Positions 36,434 through 45,076 of a stretch of 64,000 nt of DNA are shown piece by piece. Under the pieces are notes generated by a model. The model had not been told where the DNA came from. It did no database searches and saw only the letters and a program-made list of their open reading frames with translations. The position numbers and the translations under genes were made by a program. Numbering within the stretch: the stretch's first letter is position 1; every line of letters starts with the position of its first letter. The stretch is from assembly GCF_001586275.1 (NCBI RefSeq), contig NZ_CP014545.1, positions 2,134,501 to 2,198,500 of the forward strand, read 5' to 3'. The DNA comes from Sphingorhabdus sp. M41. Its GTDB lineage: Bacteria; Pseudomonadota; Alphaproteobacteria; Sphingomonadales; Sphingomonadaceae.

Positions 36434-36455
36434 TGCTTGGATCACTCTATTTTCA

Positions 36456-37505
36456 TCATTTCGTCAACAAACGCGACAGGGTTTGCGCGGTAAAGTCTAC
36501 CATGGGTACCACGCGGGCATAATTCAACCTTGTCGGGCCGATTACGCCGACCACGCCGACCACCTGTCCGTCGCCGTCCTTGTAGGGCGCCGCTATCACA
36601 GATGAGCCGGAAAGCGAGAATAATTTATTCTCCGCGCCGATAAATATTTTTGCGGCTTCGGCATCGCGGGCATTGTCGAGCAGCCGGGCAATTTCCTGCT
36701 TGGCTTCGAGCTCGTCGAGCAACCGCCGGACCCGGTCGAGGTCGGCCAGCGCGCTATTGTCCTGCAGCAGATTCGCCTGCCCGCGGACGATCAGAACCGG
36801 CCGGTCGGATGGATCGCGGCTCCAGGTGACCATGCCCGCCTTGACCAGCTCTTCCGAGGCCTTGTCGATCGCCAGTTCACCGGCGCTGATCTCCCGGTCG
36901 ACGGTTGACAGGGCCTGGCTGAGCGTCATGCCGCCATAGCGGGCGGTGAGATAATTGCCCGCTTCGACCAGCGCCGATTCCGAGACACCGGGCGGCAGGT
37001 CTAGTACGCGATTCTCAACGCCGCCGTCCTGGGAGACGAGGATCGCCAGCCCCTGCCCTTCGGACAGTTTGACGAAACTGAACTGCTTGAGCAGCGGCTC
37101 GCGCTTTGGCACCAGCACGAGGCCAGCGCAGGACGACAGGCCGGACAGAATCGAGGTCGTCGCGCGCAGCGCATCCTCAACCGGCCCCTGTTCGGTTATC
37201 TGGCTCTCGATCGCATCGCGTTCCTGCTGCGAAGGCGCCGCCGCCTGCATCATGCCGTCGACGAACAGGCGCAGCCCCAATTCGGTCGGCACCCGCCCGG
37301 CGCTAGTGTGCGGCGCGGCGAGCAGGCCCAGTTCCTCCAGATCCTGCATGACATTGCGGATCGAGGCGGGCGAGAGTTCGAGGCCGGGGGCCTTGGATAT
37401 GGTCCGCGAACCGACCGGCGCGCCATTGTCGAGATAGGATTCCACGACGACGCGGAAGATGTCCTGTGCTCGGGTGGTCATTTCGGTGATCGGGGTGTTG
37501 GTCAT
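36456..37505 (-). CDS. hrcA: heat-inducible transcription repressor HrcA
   Basis: 349-aa repressor that in most bacteria binds the CIRCE palindrome upstream of heat-shock genes. From ATG 37505, MTTRAQDIFRVVVESYLDNGAPVGSRTIS and LSPASIRNVMQDLEELGLLAAPHTSAGRVPTELGLRLF form the winged-helix domain, followed by the GAF-like C-terminal domain. It precedes grpE in one operon. I saw no CIRCE (TTAGCACTC-N9-GAGTGCTAA) in the window; its targets, such as groESL, lie elsewhere. A heat-shock-like promoter abuts the start codon. Confidence 0.96.
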   Translation of the reverse strand: MTNTPITEMTTRAQDIFRVVVESYLDNGAPVGSRTISKAPGLELSPASIRNVMQDLEELGLLAAPHTSAGRVPTELGLRLFVDGMMQAAAPSQQERDAIESQITEQGPVEDALRATTSILSGLSSCAGLVLVPKREPLLKQFSFVKLSEGQGLAILVSQDGGVENRVLDLPPGVSESALVEAGNYLTARYGGMTLSQALSTVDREISAGELAIDKASEELVKAGMVTWSRDPSDRPVLIVRGQANLLQDNSALADLDRVRRLLDELEAKQEIARLLDNARDAEAAKIFIGAENKLFSLSGSSVIAAPYKDGDGQVVGVVGVIGPTRLNYARVVPMVDFTAQTLSRLLTK

Positions 37506-37512
37506 GGGTATT

Positions 37513-37541
37513 AGATAGGTGAACAATCGAAATGTTTCCAG
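37513..37541 (-). promoter_or_regulatory. heat-shock-type promoter close to the hrcA start codon
   Basis: On the minus strand CTGGAAA (37535-37541), 15 bp, then CCTATCT (37513-37519), resembling sigma-32 elements (CTTGAAA / CCCCATNT). The hrcA ATG follows the -10 by 7 bp and lacks a Shine-Dalgarno site, so the mRNA could be leaderless. Confidence 0.35.
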
Positions 37542-37561
37542 CATCCAATGCGAGAGCGATC

Positions 37562-37639
37562 GTGCTCCGCACTTGATGCGGCGCTGGTCCGGCTAATAGC
37601 TCTCTCAGCCGCCATAGCTCTGCATCAAGTGCGGAGCAC
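37562..37639 (+). repeat. palindromic repeat family D, copy 1
   Basis: 78-bp element with inverted ends GTGCTCCGCACTTGATGC and its complement around a variable loop. A second copy is at 43044-43121. In both places a family C element follows within 41 bp. Confidence 0.85.
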
Positions 37640-37679
37640 AGAGATTATCCGGATTGTATATTGCTTGCCACGATCAAGG

Positions 37680-37764
37680 CGTCATTGCGAGCGGAGCGAA
37701 GCAATCCAGAGCGGCACGCGCAGACGCCCTGGATTGCCGCGTCGCTTCGCTCCTCGCAATGACG
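37680..37764 (+). repeat. palindromic repeat family C, copy 1
   Basis: 85-bp element with inverted ends CGTCATTGCGAGCGGAGCGA ... GCAATGACG and a CAATCCAG/CTGGATTG inner arm. A second copy is at 43128-43208. It lies upstream of rph. Confidence 0.85.
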
Positions 37765-37849
37765 GCGATTTTCGGAGAGAGGAATAGGGTGGCAACCATT
37801 AGCGTCTTTCTCTAAGCAAACCTCAACCAAGCCACAGGAGAATCACACA

Positions 37850-38563
37850 ATGCGACCATCGGGCCGTGCGCCGGACGAAATGCGCGCCATTTCCATCGAA
37901 ACCGGATTTACAAAACATGCCGAAGGAAGCTGCCTGATCAGCTTTGGCGATACGCGGGTATTGTGCACCGCCAGCATCGAAACGAGCCTGCCACCATGGA
38001 TGCGCGGCAAGGGTACCGGCTGGGTTACCGGCGAATATTCGATGCTGCCCCGCGCCACCCATACCCGTGGTTCACGTGAAGCGGCGCGCGGCAAGCAGTC
38101 GGGCAGAACGCAGGAAATTCAGCGGCTTATCGGGCGTAGCTTGCGCTCGGTGGTCGATCTGAAAAAGCTCGGCGAGCGGCAGATCACGCTCGATTGCGAT
38201 GTGATCCAGGCCGATGGCGGCACGCGGACCGCTTCGATCAGCGGCGCCTGGGTGGCGCTGCGGCTGGCGGTCAACGGCCTGCTCGACCAGAAAGTGCTCA
38301 AGGAAGACCCGATCCAGCAGAAGATCGCGGCGATCAGCTGCGGTATCTTTGAAGGCACGCCGGTTCTCGACCTCGACTATGATGAGGACAGCAATGCTGG
38401 TGCCGACGCCAATTTCGTGCTGACCGGAGATAGCAATATCGCCGAGGCGCAGGCGACTGCCGAGGGCCAGACCTTTGACGAGGAACAATTGATGCGGCTG
38501 ATGCGGCTGGCGAAAATCGGCTGCGGCCAGATTTTCGAGGCGCAGGACAAGGCGGTCGGTTAG
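37850..38563 (+). CDS. rph: ribonuclease PH
   Basis: 3'-to-5' phosphorolytic exoribonuclease that trims tRNA precursors, 237 aa. AGGAGAATCACACA precedes the ATG. Typical blocks are [62 protein letters not shown] and [18 protein letters not shown]. It is followed after a 112-bp gap with repeat B by rdgB, the usual neighbour in alphaproteobacteria. Confidence 0.97.
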   Translation: MRPSGRAPDEMRAISIETGFTKHAEGSCLISFGDTRVLCTASIETSLPPWMRGKGTGWVTGEYSMLPRATHTRGSREAARGKQSGRTQEIQRLIGRSLRSVVDLKKLGERQITLDCDVIQADGGTRTASISGAWVALRLAVNGLLDQKVLKEDPIQQKIAAISCGIFEGTPVLDLDYDEDSNAGADANFVLTGDSNIAEAQATAEGQTFDEEQLMRLMRLAKIGCGQIFEAQDKAVG

Positions 38564-38581
38564 GATTTAGAGGAAAATAGT

Positions 38582-38659
38582 CGTCATCCTGAACTTGTTT
38601 CAGGACCCCTAGAGAGCGCGCACAGCCTTTGGAGGTCCTGAAACGAGTTCAGGATGACG
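38582..38659 (+). repeat. palindromic repeat family B, copy 1
   Basis: 78-bp element with 25-bp near-perfect inverted ends (CGTCATCCTGAACTTGTTTC ... GGATGACG). A second copy is at 49040-49117. It is inside the rph-rdgB gap, where it may attenuate read-through. Confidence 0.85.
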
Positions 38660-38675
38660 AAGATGTGAGAAACCC

Positions 38676-39302
38676 ATGACCCACCGCAACCTCAGTCCCG
38701 GACGCCTCGTGATCGCCAGTCATAACCAGGGCAAGGTGCGGGAAATCCGGGCGTTGCTCGAGCCGTACGGGATCGAGCCAGTATCGGCGGGCGATCTCGA
38801 TCTGCCCGAGCCGGAAGAAACCGGCACGACCTTTGCCGAAAATGCGCTGCTCAAGGCGCGGGCGAGCGCGGAGGGCGCGAATTGCGTGGCGCTGGCCGAT
38901 GACAGCGGGCTGTGCGTGGCGGCGCTGGGCGGCAAGCCGGGGGTCTACACCGCCGACTGGGCCGAGCGGCAATGGTTCGAGGGCGAGCCGGGCCGCGACT
39001 GGTATATGGCGATGGGCAAGGTTGAAGGTTTGCTGGCCGAGCAAGGGCTGGATGTCGATCGCAGCGCCTATTTCGCCTGCACGCTAGCGCTGGCCTGGCC
39101 CGACGGGCATTCGGAAGTGTTCGAGGGCCGCGTTCAGGGCAATCTCGTCTGGCCGCCGCGCGGGACATTGGGGTTCGGCTATGATCCGGTTTTCCAGCCG
39201 ATTGGTTTTACCGAGACATTTTCCGAACTCGATCCGGCGCAGAAGCAGGCGATGAGCCACCGGGCCGACGCGTTCCGGAAACTGGTTGAGGCTTGTTTTT
39301 GA
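38676..39302 (+). CDS. rdgB: non-canonical purine NTP pyrophosphatase (RdgB/HAM1)
   Basis: House-cleaning enzyme that removes ITP and XTP, 208 aa. Motifs: the N-terminal [46 protein letters not shown] and [12 protein letters not shown]. It follows rph after repeat B. hemW, its normal operon neighbour, is separated from it by an antisense CAP-domain gene and repeat A. Confidence 0.96.
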   Translation: MTHRNLSPGRLVIASHNQGKVREIRALLEPYGIEPVSAGDLDLPEPEETGTTFAENALLKARASAEGANCVALADDSGLCVAALGGKPGVYTADWAERQWFEGEPGRDWYMAMGKVEGLLAEQGLDVDRSAYFACTLALAWPDGHSEVFEGRVQGNLVWPPRGTLGFGYDPVFQPIGFTETFSELDPAQKQAMSHRADAFRKLVEACF

Positions 39303-39305
39303 ACT

Positions 39306-39391
39306 GTCACCCCAGCGCAGGCTGGGGACTAAACCAAGGGTGGTGAGACTCACACAGGCGGGGTGGATGCCAGCCTTCACTGGCATGACGG
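39306..39391 (+). repeat. palindromic repeat family A, copy 3
   Basis: 86-bp element in the same orientation as copies 1 and 2. It fills the gap between the rdgB stop (39302) and the stop of the antisense CAP gene (39393) with almost no other DNA, so it probably also terminates both. Confidence 0.85.
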
Positions 39392-39392
39392 C

Positions 39393-39980
39393 TCAACCCT
39401 TTAGCGGATCCCTCCCCACGACATTCCCGGCCGGGCCATAGCGACAGACCAGAAAATCGTCGCGATCATTGCTCGCCACCGCGCAGCCCACTCGCAGGCT
39501 GGTTGGCCAGATGATCTGGGTATAATGGGCGACATCGCCCCAGGTGCCGGTGGTGCTGTTGTCAGGGAACAGGCCGCGCTTGAAATAGCGGTCCTCGTCG
39601 ACCCAGGCGTCGATCATTTCCCCGTAACCATAAGCATCGCGGGTGCCCATCCAGAGATTTTCGCCTTGCCGTGGGCTGCGGCCCATTTGCGGGTCATGGG
39701 CAAATTTTCCGGTGCGGGCCATGCTGGCGGCGTAGACGGCAGCGTCCTTGGCCAGTTCATCGTTCCAGACCAGCTTCGGCGCACCGACCTTTGCACGGGC
39801 GTCATTATGCGCCCGCATCATCGCGCTCTGCAGACGAGTGTCGCCGCGTGGTTTGGGCTCCATGCTGGTCCGAGTCTCGACAAAGGTCGCGGGTTCCGGG
39901 CTTTGCGATGTTCCGGCGGAACAGGCGGCAAAGGCTGGCGTGATCAAGAGGATGGCGCTAAGGGCGCGGAATATATGCAT
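39393..39980 (-). CDS. CAP/SCP-domain lipoprotein
   Basis: 195-aa secreted protein of the cysteine-rich secretory/antigen 5/PR-1 family, bacterial branch without the disulfide set. ATG 39980 has GAGG 7 bases upstream; the longer upstream frame is antisense to hemW and ignored. A lipobox FAAC gives Cys20. Conserved CAP residues appear in RAHNDARAKVGAPKLVWNDEL, KFAHDPQM, GENLW and AHYTQIIWPTSLRVGCA. Roles of bacterial CAP proteins are mostly unknown. It lies antisense between rdgB and hemW and starts 39 bp from hemW. Confidence 0.88.
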   Translation of the reverse strand: MHIFRALSAILLITPAFAACSAGTSQSPEPATFVETRTSMEPKPRGDTRLQSAMMRAHNDARAKVGAPKLVWNDELAKDAAVYAASMARTGKFAHDPQMGRSPRQGENLWMGTRDAYGYGEMIDAWVDEDRYFKRGLFPDNSTTGTWGDVAHYTQIIWPTSLRVGCAVASNDRDDFLVCRYGPAGNVVGRDPLKG

Positions 39981-40019
39981 GAACTGGCCTCTACAATGGA
40001 AAATCTGAACAGGAGTGAT

Positions 40020-41162
40020 ATGGGGCCTCTCGCCCTCTATATCCACTGGCCGTTCTGCGTATCCAAATGTCCCTATTGCGATTTCAACAGCCATGTCCGC
40101 GATCAAGTCGATGTTGCGGCATGGCAGAGCGCCTTGCTCGCCGATATGGCGCATGAAGCGGCGCTGGTGCCAAGGCGCAAGTTGTCGAGCATCTTCTTTG
40201 GTGGTGGCACGCCATCGCTGATGCCGCCCGCTCTGGTCGAAACACTGATCATGGCCGCGGACCGCCATTGGGGCTTTGAGGACAATATCGAAATCACGCT
40301 GGAGGCCAATCCGTCTTCGGTGGAAGCGGCGAATTTCCATGATCTCGCCAGCGCCGGGGTGAACCGGGTGTCGCTGGGGCTGCAATCGCTCGATGATCAG
40401 ACGCTTGAATTTCTCGGCCGCGCGCATGATGTCGATGAAGGGCTCGCAGCGCTCGATACCGCGCAGCGGGCCTTTCACCGGGTCAGCTTTGACCTGATCT
40501 ACGCCCGGCCCGGCCAGTCGCTGGCGGACTGGCAAGCGGAACTGGACCGCGCACTGGGTTTCGGCACTGGCCATCTGTCGCTCTATCAGCTGACCATCGA
40601 GCCGGGCACGCGGTTCGAGACTCTGGTCCGCACCGGCAAGCTGGTCCCCGCCGATGATGACCATTGCGCCGACCTGTTCGAACTGACCCGTGGCGTCATG
40701 ACGGCAGCCGGCCTGCCCTCCTACGAGATCAGCAACCACGCCAGGCCCGGCCAGGAAAGCCGCCATAATCTGACCTACTGGCGCTATGAGGATTATGTCG
40801 GCATCGGCCCCGGCGCGCACGGCCGGCGGCTTGAACAAGCGACCGAGCGGCACAAGAAGCCGGAGAATTTTCTCTCGGCGGTGGCGCGCAACGGCAACGG
40901 GTTGAAGGTCGAACAGCCGCTGTCGCCGGAGACGCGGGCAATGGAAGCGCTGATGATGGGGCTCAGGCTGGCGGAGGGCGTGGATCTACACGCGCTCGAA
41001 GAGAAAACCGGGCTGGCGGCGACGCAGATGGTGGATCGGAAAGCGGTGGACCATCTCGCCGACCTGGGGCTGCTCGACGCCGCAGCCGGACGGCTGACCA
41101 TTTCGCCCAAGGGCATGCCGCTGCTCGATGCGCTCCTGCCGAAGATCATCGCCGACCTTTAA
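40020..41162 (+). CDS. hemW: radical SAM protein HemW (heme chaperone)
   Basis: 380-aa radical SAM enzyme long called coproporphyrinogen oxidase-like, now regarded as a heme chaperone. AGGAG is 4 bases before ATG 40020; ATGs at 39996 and 39975 are open too but overlap or crowd the divergent gene. The 4Fe-4S motif is HWPFCVSKCPYCDF (Cys13, 17, 20, CX3CX2C); FFGGGTPSLMP, LEANPSSVE, GVNRVSLGLQSLDD and the HemW C-terminal domain follow. It would normally sit directly behind rdgB. Confidence 0.95.
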   Translation: MGPLALYIHWPFCVSKCPYCDFNSHVRDQVDVAAWQSALLADMAHEAALVPRRKLSSIFFGGGTPSLMPPALVETLIMAADRHWGFEDNIEITLEANPSSVEAANFHDLASAGVNRVSLGLQSLDDQTLEFLGRAHDVDEGLAALDTAQRAFHRVSFDLIYARPGQSLADWQAELDRALGFGTGHLSLYQLTIEPGTRFETLVRTGKLVPADDDHCADLFELTRGVMTAAGLPSYEISNHARPGQESRHNLTYWRYEDYVGIGPGAHGRRLEQATERHKKPENFLSAVARNGNGLKVEQPLSPETRAMEALMMGLRLAEGVDLHALEEKTGLAATQMVDRKAVDHLADLGLLDAAAGRLTISPKGMPLLDALLPKIIADL

Positions 41163-41249
41163 AAAGCCCGCGCCGTTTGCATTGCCCGATGGGCGTTGAA
41201 TATTATCGGCTTAGCTGTCACACTCCACCAAAATATGGAGAGAGAAGCC

Positions 41250-43037
41250 ATGGGAATATTCAGCGTCATCAAGCGCGAGGTCCATTTCACGCGGTCGCTC
41301 AAGAATGTGATGGCGCAGGTCAAGGATATTGACGCCGACGCTCCCATATTGATCACCGACGATATCGAAGCCACGATCGACAGTTTTCCGGACAATGTCG
41401 CCTTTCATTTCGAAGGCGAAACCGTCACCTATGCCGCCTTTGAAGCGCGCGCCAACCGGATCGCCCACTGGGCGCAGGCGCAGGGCTATCGCGCCGGCGA
41501 CACGGTCGCCCTGTTCATGGAAAATGCGCCGGATTTTGTCGCCACCTGGTTCGGCCTGTCCAAGGTCGGGATCGTCACCGCGCTGATCAACAGCAATCTG
41601 GAGGGCGCAGGCCTCGCCCATTGCCTAAACATCGTAGAGACCAAGGCGGTGATTACTACCGGCGATCTGGCACCGCGCGTTTCGCATATCGCTGCCCAGC
41701 TGGAAGGATCACCGGCGCTGTGGGACTGGGACGGCGAGATTGGCCAGAACCTCAACAGCGCATTGGCGGCCTTGCCCGATGATCGGCCGGACAAGAGTCA
41801 TCGCGCCGATATGACCGGCAGGGACCTGTTCCTCTATGTCTATACATCGGGCACCACCGGTCTGCCCAAGGCAGCGCGCATCTCCCATGCCCGGGCCCGG
41901 CGCAGCTTCCGCATCGCCATCTCGACCTGCCCGCTAACGCCGGAAGACCGCATCTATATCACGCTGCCACTTTATCATGTGACCGGCGGCTTCATTGGCA
42001 TGGGCGGCGCCTTGCTCAGCGGCGCTTCGGCGATATTGCGGCGCAAATTCTCCGCCTCGCAATATTGGGATGATGCGGCCGATTATGGCGCGACGGTGGT
42101 CGTCTATATCGGCGAATTGTGCCGCTATCTGCTCAACCAGCCCGATCATCCCAAGCAAAGCGCGCACAAGGTGCGCGTCGGTATCGGCAATGGTCTGCGC
42201 GCGGATATCTGGCAGCAATTTGTCGACCGCTTTCAGGTGCCCAAGCTGCTCGAAATCTATGGCTCGACCGAGGGCAATATCTTCCTGATGAATTTCGACG
42301 GCAAGATCGGCGCGGTCGGCCGGATTCCGAAATATCTGGAAAAACAGTTCGGCGACACCAGGATCGTGAAATTCGATATTGCCGAGGAACAGCCGGTGCG
42401 CGGCGAGGACGGCTTCTGCATCAAGGCGGACTGGGATGAAGCAGGCGAGCTAATCGGGCGCATTTTCAAGGACAGCCCGTCCGATTTTTCCGGCTATCAG
42501 GACAAGGAAGCGACCGAGAAGAAAATCCTGCGCGACGTGTTCGAAAAGGGCGACGCCTGGTTCCGCTCCGGCGACCTGATGAGCCGCGACCGCTCCGGCT
42601 ATATCTATTTCAAGGACCGGATTGGTGACACGTTCCGCTGGAAGGGCGAGAATGTCGCGACCAACGAAGTTTCCGAGGTGCTGTCGCAATATCCCGGCAT
42701 CAAGACCGCCAATGTCTATGGCGTCGAAGTCCCCGGCACCGACGGCCGCGCCGGCATGGCTTCGCTGACCGTGGCGGATGATTTCGACATATCCGGACTG
42801 CGCGCCTTTCTGGCCGCAGAAATGCCGCCTTATGCCGTGCCCCTGTTCATCCGGATTGAGCCGGAGGCGCAGACCACCGGCACATTCAAATATCGCAAGG
42901 TGGAGCTGGTCGAGGAAGGCTTTGATGTCGCCAGAGTCAACGACCCGATCTGGTTCTGCAAGCCGGATGTTGAGGGCTATGCCGAGCTTACCAAGGCGGA
43001 ACATGCGAAAATATTGTCGGGTGAATATCGGTTGTAG
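41250..43037 (+). CDS. long-chain acyl-CoA synthetase (FATP/FadD6-like)
   Basis: 595-aa ANL-superfamily ligase that activates fatty acids with ATP and CoA. GGAGAGAGAAGCC precedes ATG 41250. The AMP-binding P-loop is YVYTSGTTGLPKAARISH near residue 195; the adenylate-binding region ends EIYGSTEGN and SRDRSGYIYFKDRIGDTFRWKGENVATNEV gives the hinge and CoA-binding motif. The FATP-type spacing indicates long or very long chain substrates. It follows hemW by 87 bp but has no clear functional tie to it. Confidence 0.93.
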   Translation: MGIFSVIKREVHFTRSLKNVMAQVKDIDADAPILITDDIEATIDSFPDNVAFHFEGETVTYAAFEARANRIAHWAQAQGYRAGDTVALFMENAPDFVATWFGLSKVGIVTALINSNLEGAGLAHCLNIVETKAVITTGDLAPRVSHIAAQLEGSPALWDWDGEIGQNLNSALAALPDDRPDKSHRADMTGRDLFLYVYTSGTTGLPKAARISHARARRSFRIAISTCPLTPEDRIYITLPLYHVTGGFIGMGGALLSGASAILRRKFSASQYWDDAADYGATVVVYIGELCRYLLNQPDHPKQSAHKVRVGIGNGLRADIWQQFVDRFQVPKLLEIYGSTEGNIFLMNFDGKIGAVGRIPKYLEKQFGDTRIVKFDIAEEQPVRGEDGFCIKADWDEAGELIGRIFKDSPSDFSGYQDKEATEKKILRDVFEKGDAWFRSGDLMSRDRSGYIYFKDRIGDTFRWKGENVATNEVSEVLSQYPGIKTANVYGVEVPGTDGRAGMASLTVADDFDISGLRAFLAAEMPPYAVPLFIRIEPEAQTTGTFKYRKVELVEEGFDVARVNDPIWFCKPDVEGYAELTKAEHAKILSGEYRL

Positions 43038-43043
43038 AGGTGG

Positions 43044-43121
43044 GTGCTCCGCACTTGATGCGGAGCTTCTATCGGCCGTGCAGTTCTTCGCCTACAGAGC
43101 TCCGCATCAGGTGTGGAGCAC
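43044..43121 (+). repeat. palindromic repeat family D, copy 2
   Basis: 78-bp element matching 37562-37639, located 6 bp after the acyl-CoA synthetase stop. Inverted ends GTGCTCCGCACTTGATGC / GCATCAGGTGTGGAGCAC show two drifted positions. Confidence 0.85.
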
Positions 43122-43127
43122 ATTGCT

Positions 43128-43208
43128 GTCATTGCGAGGAGCGGATGCGACGAAGCAATCCAGTGCGGCACGCACCGCTCTGGATTGCTTCGCTACGCTC
43201 GCAATGAC
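43128..43208 (+). repeat. palindromic repeat family C, copy 2
   Basis: 81-bp element matching 37680-37764, directly behind family D copy 2 with a 6-bp gap. Ends GTCATTGC / GCAATGAC. Confidence 0.85.
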
Positions 43209-43287
43209 GGGACCGGAACGGGCACGTTAATACTCTCCCTGTGGGAGAGTATGTTTGGGTTTTGATTCCCAGTCTGCTAAACAATTT

Positions 43288-43352
43288 CCGTTCACCCTGA
43301 GCCTGTCGAAGGGTGAATAGACGCCATGCTTCGACAGGCTCAGCACGAACGG
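43288..43352 (+). repeat. palindromic repeat family E, copy 1 (short)
   Basis: 65-bp element with inverted arms CCGTTCACCCTGAGCCTGTC and TCGACAGGCTCAGCACGAACGG. Ends 5 bp before the xerC start codon. Confidence 0.8.
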
Positions 43353-43357
43353 GTTTT

Positions 43358-44293
43358 ATGACCGACACTGCACATGCCATCATCAGCGCCTTCTCCGCCT
43401 ATCTCCGCGATGACCGGCGGCGGTCCCCGCATACGGTGCGCGCTTATGTGATTACCGCCGAGCGTTTCTGTGCCTTTCTGATGGAGCATATTGGCGGCGG
43501 TGTGGGTGCGGACGAAATCAAGGCGGTCAAGCAGGCGGATATCCGTTCCTATCTGGCATTTCGGCGGGGAGACGGGCTGACCAACAATAGCGCGGCGCGG
43601 GAATTGTCGGCCTTGCGGGCGTTTCTGAAACATGTTGGCGGGGACGAGGCGCAAATCCCGAAAATCAAGGGCCCCAAGGTCCAGCGGGGCGTTCCGCGTC
43701 CGGCCTCGCCCGATGACATTCTGGCCTTGGCTGGCGACGCGCAGGACAGCGCCAGCGAAGACTGGATCGGCGCGCGCGACTGGGCGGTGCTCCTGCTGCT
43801 CTATGGCTCCGGCCTGCGGATCAGCGAGGCGCTTGACCTGACCGGCGACGCCCTGCCCCTGTCCGACACGTTGCGGGTGACGGGCAAGCGCAACAAGGTC
43901 CGGATCGTGCCGCTGCTCCCCAAGGTGCGCGAGGCGATCGAACATTATATCGACCTCTGCCCCTATCCGATTGCCCAGGATCTCGCCCGCTGCGAGAATG
44001 ACCAGATCAGTGGCTCGCCGCTATTCCGCGGCAAGCGCGGCGGGCCGCTCTCGCCCAATATGATCCGGCGGGTGGTGCAACAGGCGCGGACCAAGCTCGG
44101 CATAGCCGATACGACTACGCCGCATGCCTTAAGGCACAGTTTTGCGACGCATCTGCTGGCGGGCGGGGCCGATTTGCGGAGTTTGCAGGAATTATTGGGC
44201 CATGCGAGTTTGAGTAGCACGCAGGTCTATACGGCGGTCGATGCGGCGCATTTGCTGGATGTTTATAACAGCGCGCATCCCCGGGGGAGCTGA
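43358..44293 (+). CDS. xerC: tyrosine recombinase XerC
   Basis: 311-aa partner of XerD at dif sites. The ATG at 43358 follows a repeat E element by 5 bp, so the 5' leader is the repeat itself. Catalytic residues: Arg in GSGLRISEAL, Lys in GKRNKVRIVPL, HxxR in TPHALRHSFATH, His in LLGHASLSSTQ and Tyr in QVYTAVD. N-terminal core-binding domain: AIISAFSAYLRDDRRRSPHTVRAYV. Assigned XerC because the other copy at 2592-3497 matches XerD better; the reverse is not excluded. Confidence 0.88.
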   Translation: MTDTAHAIISAFSAYLRDDRRRSPHTVRAYVITAERFCAFLMEHIGGGVGADEIKAVKQADIRSYLAFRRGDGLTNNSAARELSALRAFLKHVGGDEAQIPKIKGPKVQRGVPRPASPDDILALAGDAQDSASEDWIGARDWAVLLLLYGSGLRISEALDLTGDALPLSDTLRVTGKRNKVRIVPLLPKVREAIEHYIDLCPYPIAQDLARCENDQISGSPLFRGKRGGPLSPNMIRRVVQQARTKLGIADTTTPHALRHSFATHLLAGGADLRSLQELLGHASLSSTQVYTAVDAAHLLDVYNSAHPRGS

Positions 44294-44326
44294 AACCTTC
44301 CGGTGAGGTTGTCCCACGGCTCCTAT

Positions 44327-44413
44327 CCGTCATGCCAGTGACGGCTGGCATCCGACCCGCCTATGTGAAACTCACCGCCCCTGGTTTAGCCCGCAGCCTT
44401 CACTGGGGTGACG
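44327..44413 (-). repeat. palindromic repeat family A, copy 4 (inverted)
   Basis: 87-bp element in the opposite orientation to copies 1-3, between xerC and the dedA stop. Ends CCGTCATGCCAGTGACGGCT ... GGGGTGACG, more diverged than the others. Confidence 0.8.
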
Positions 44414-44452
44414 AGATTATTCATACGTCCTATCCCCATCAGCACCGCCGCC

Positions 44453-45055
44453 TCACCCCTCCTTGGGCCGCCAGAAAATAATCCGCCAGACATAAACCAC
44501 CACTATCAACCCGATCACGCCGATCGACACCGGCCCGAGATAATTCTCGATATCATCGACATTCTGCTGCAGCTCGTAACCCGCATAGACCAAAGCGCTG
44601 TTCCAGACGGCGGCACCGGCGCTGGTCGCGAGGATGAAGCGTTTGTGCGACATGCCGAACAGACCGGCCGGGACGGAAATCATCGTCCGGATATTGGGAA
44701 TGAAACGGGCGAAGAACACCACCCATTGGCCGCGCTCGTCAAAAATCCGGTCGATCCGGTTGACCGTCGCGACATCGAGCGTCAGCCAGCGGCCATGTTT
44801 GCGGACGAAGGCGCGCAAGTCGTCCTCGTTCCAGTGGCGACCGACCATGAACCAGACATAATTGCCGATGACCGAACCGATTGTGCCGACCAGCACCAGC
44901 GCCACCGGATGGAATGTCCCCTCGCCCACGCCGACACCGCCGATGCCCATGATCAGCTCGGACGGGATCGGCGGGAAGATATTTTCCAGTGCCATGAGAA
45001 ACGCGATGGACCAGTAACCGCCCTGGGCGATCAGGTCCGATATCCAACTGGTCAT
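44453..45055 (-). CDS. DedA family membrane protein
   Basis: 200-aa, multi-pass inner-membrane protein of the DedA/VTT family, involved in undecaprenyl-phosphate or phospholipid flipping and membrane homeostasis. Blocks: MALENIFPPIPSELIMGIGG with the family's E and P residues, FARFIPNIRTMISVPAGLFGMSHKRF with the conserved FxRFxPxxR, and GPVSIGVIGLIVVVYVWR. It is 21 bp downstream of gshB. Confidence 0.93.
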   Translation of the reverse strand: MTSWISDLIAQGGYWSIAFLMALENIFPPIPSELIMGIGGVGVGEGTFHPVALVLVGTIGSVIGNYVWFMVGRHWNEDDLRAFVRKHGRWLTLDVATVNRIDRIFDERGQWVVFFARFIPNIRTMISVPAGLFGMSHKRFILATSAGAAVWNSALVYAGYELQQNVDDIENYLGPVSIGVIGLIVVVYVWRIIFWRPKEG

Positions 45056-45076
45056 CGCGCGCGGCCTGGCGCGAGA

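Noticed and set aside
37545-37850. A CIRCE element for HrcA
   Set aside because: TTAGCACTC-N9-GAGTGCTAA was not seen here or elsewhere in the window.
39525-40019. Upstream extension of the hemW frame by about 165 codons
   Set aside because: It runs antisense through the CAP gene; the radical SAM N-terminus begins at 40020.
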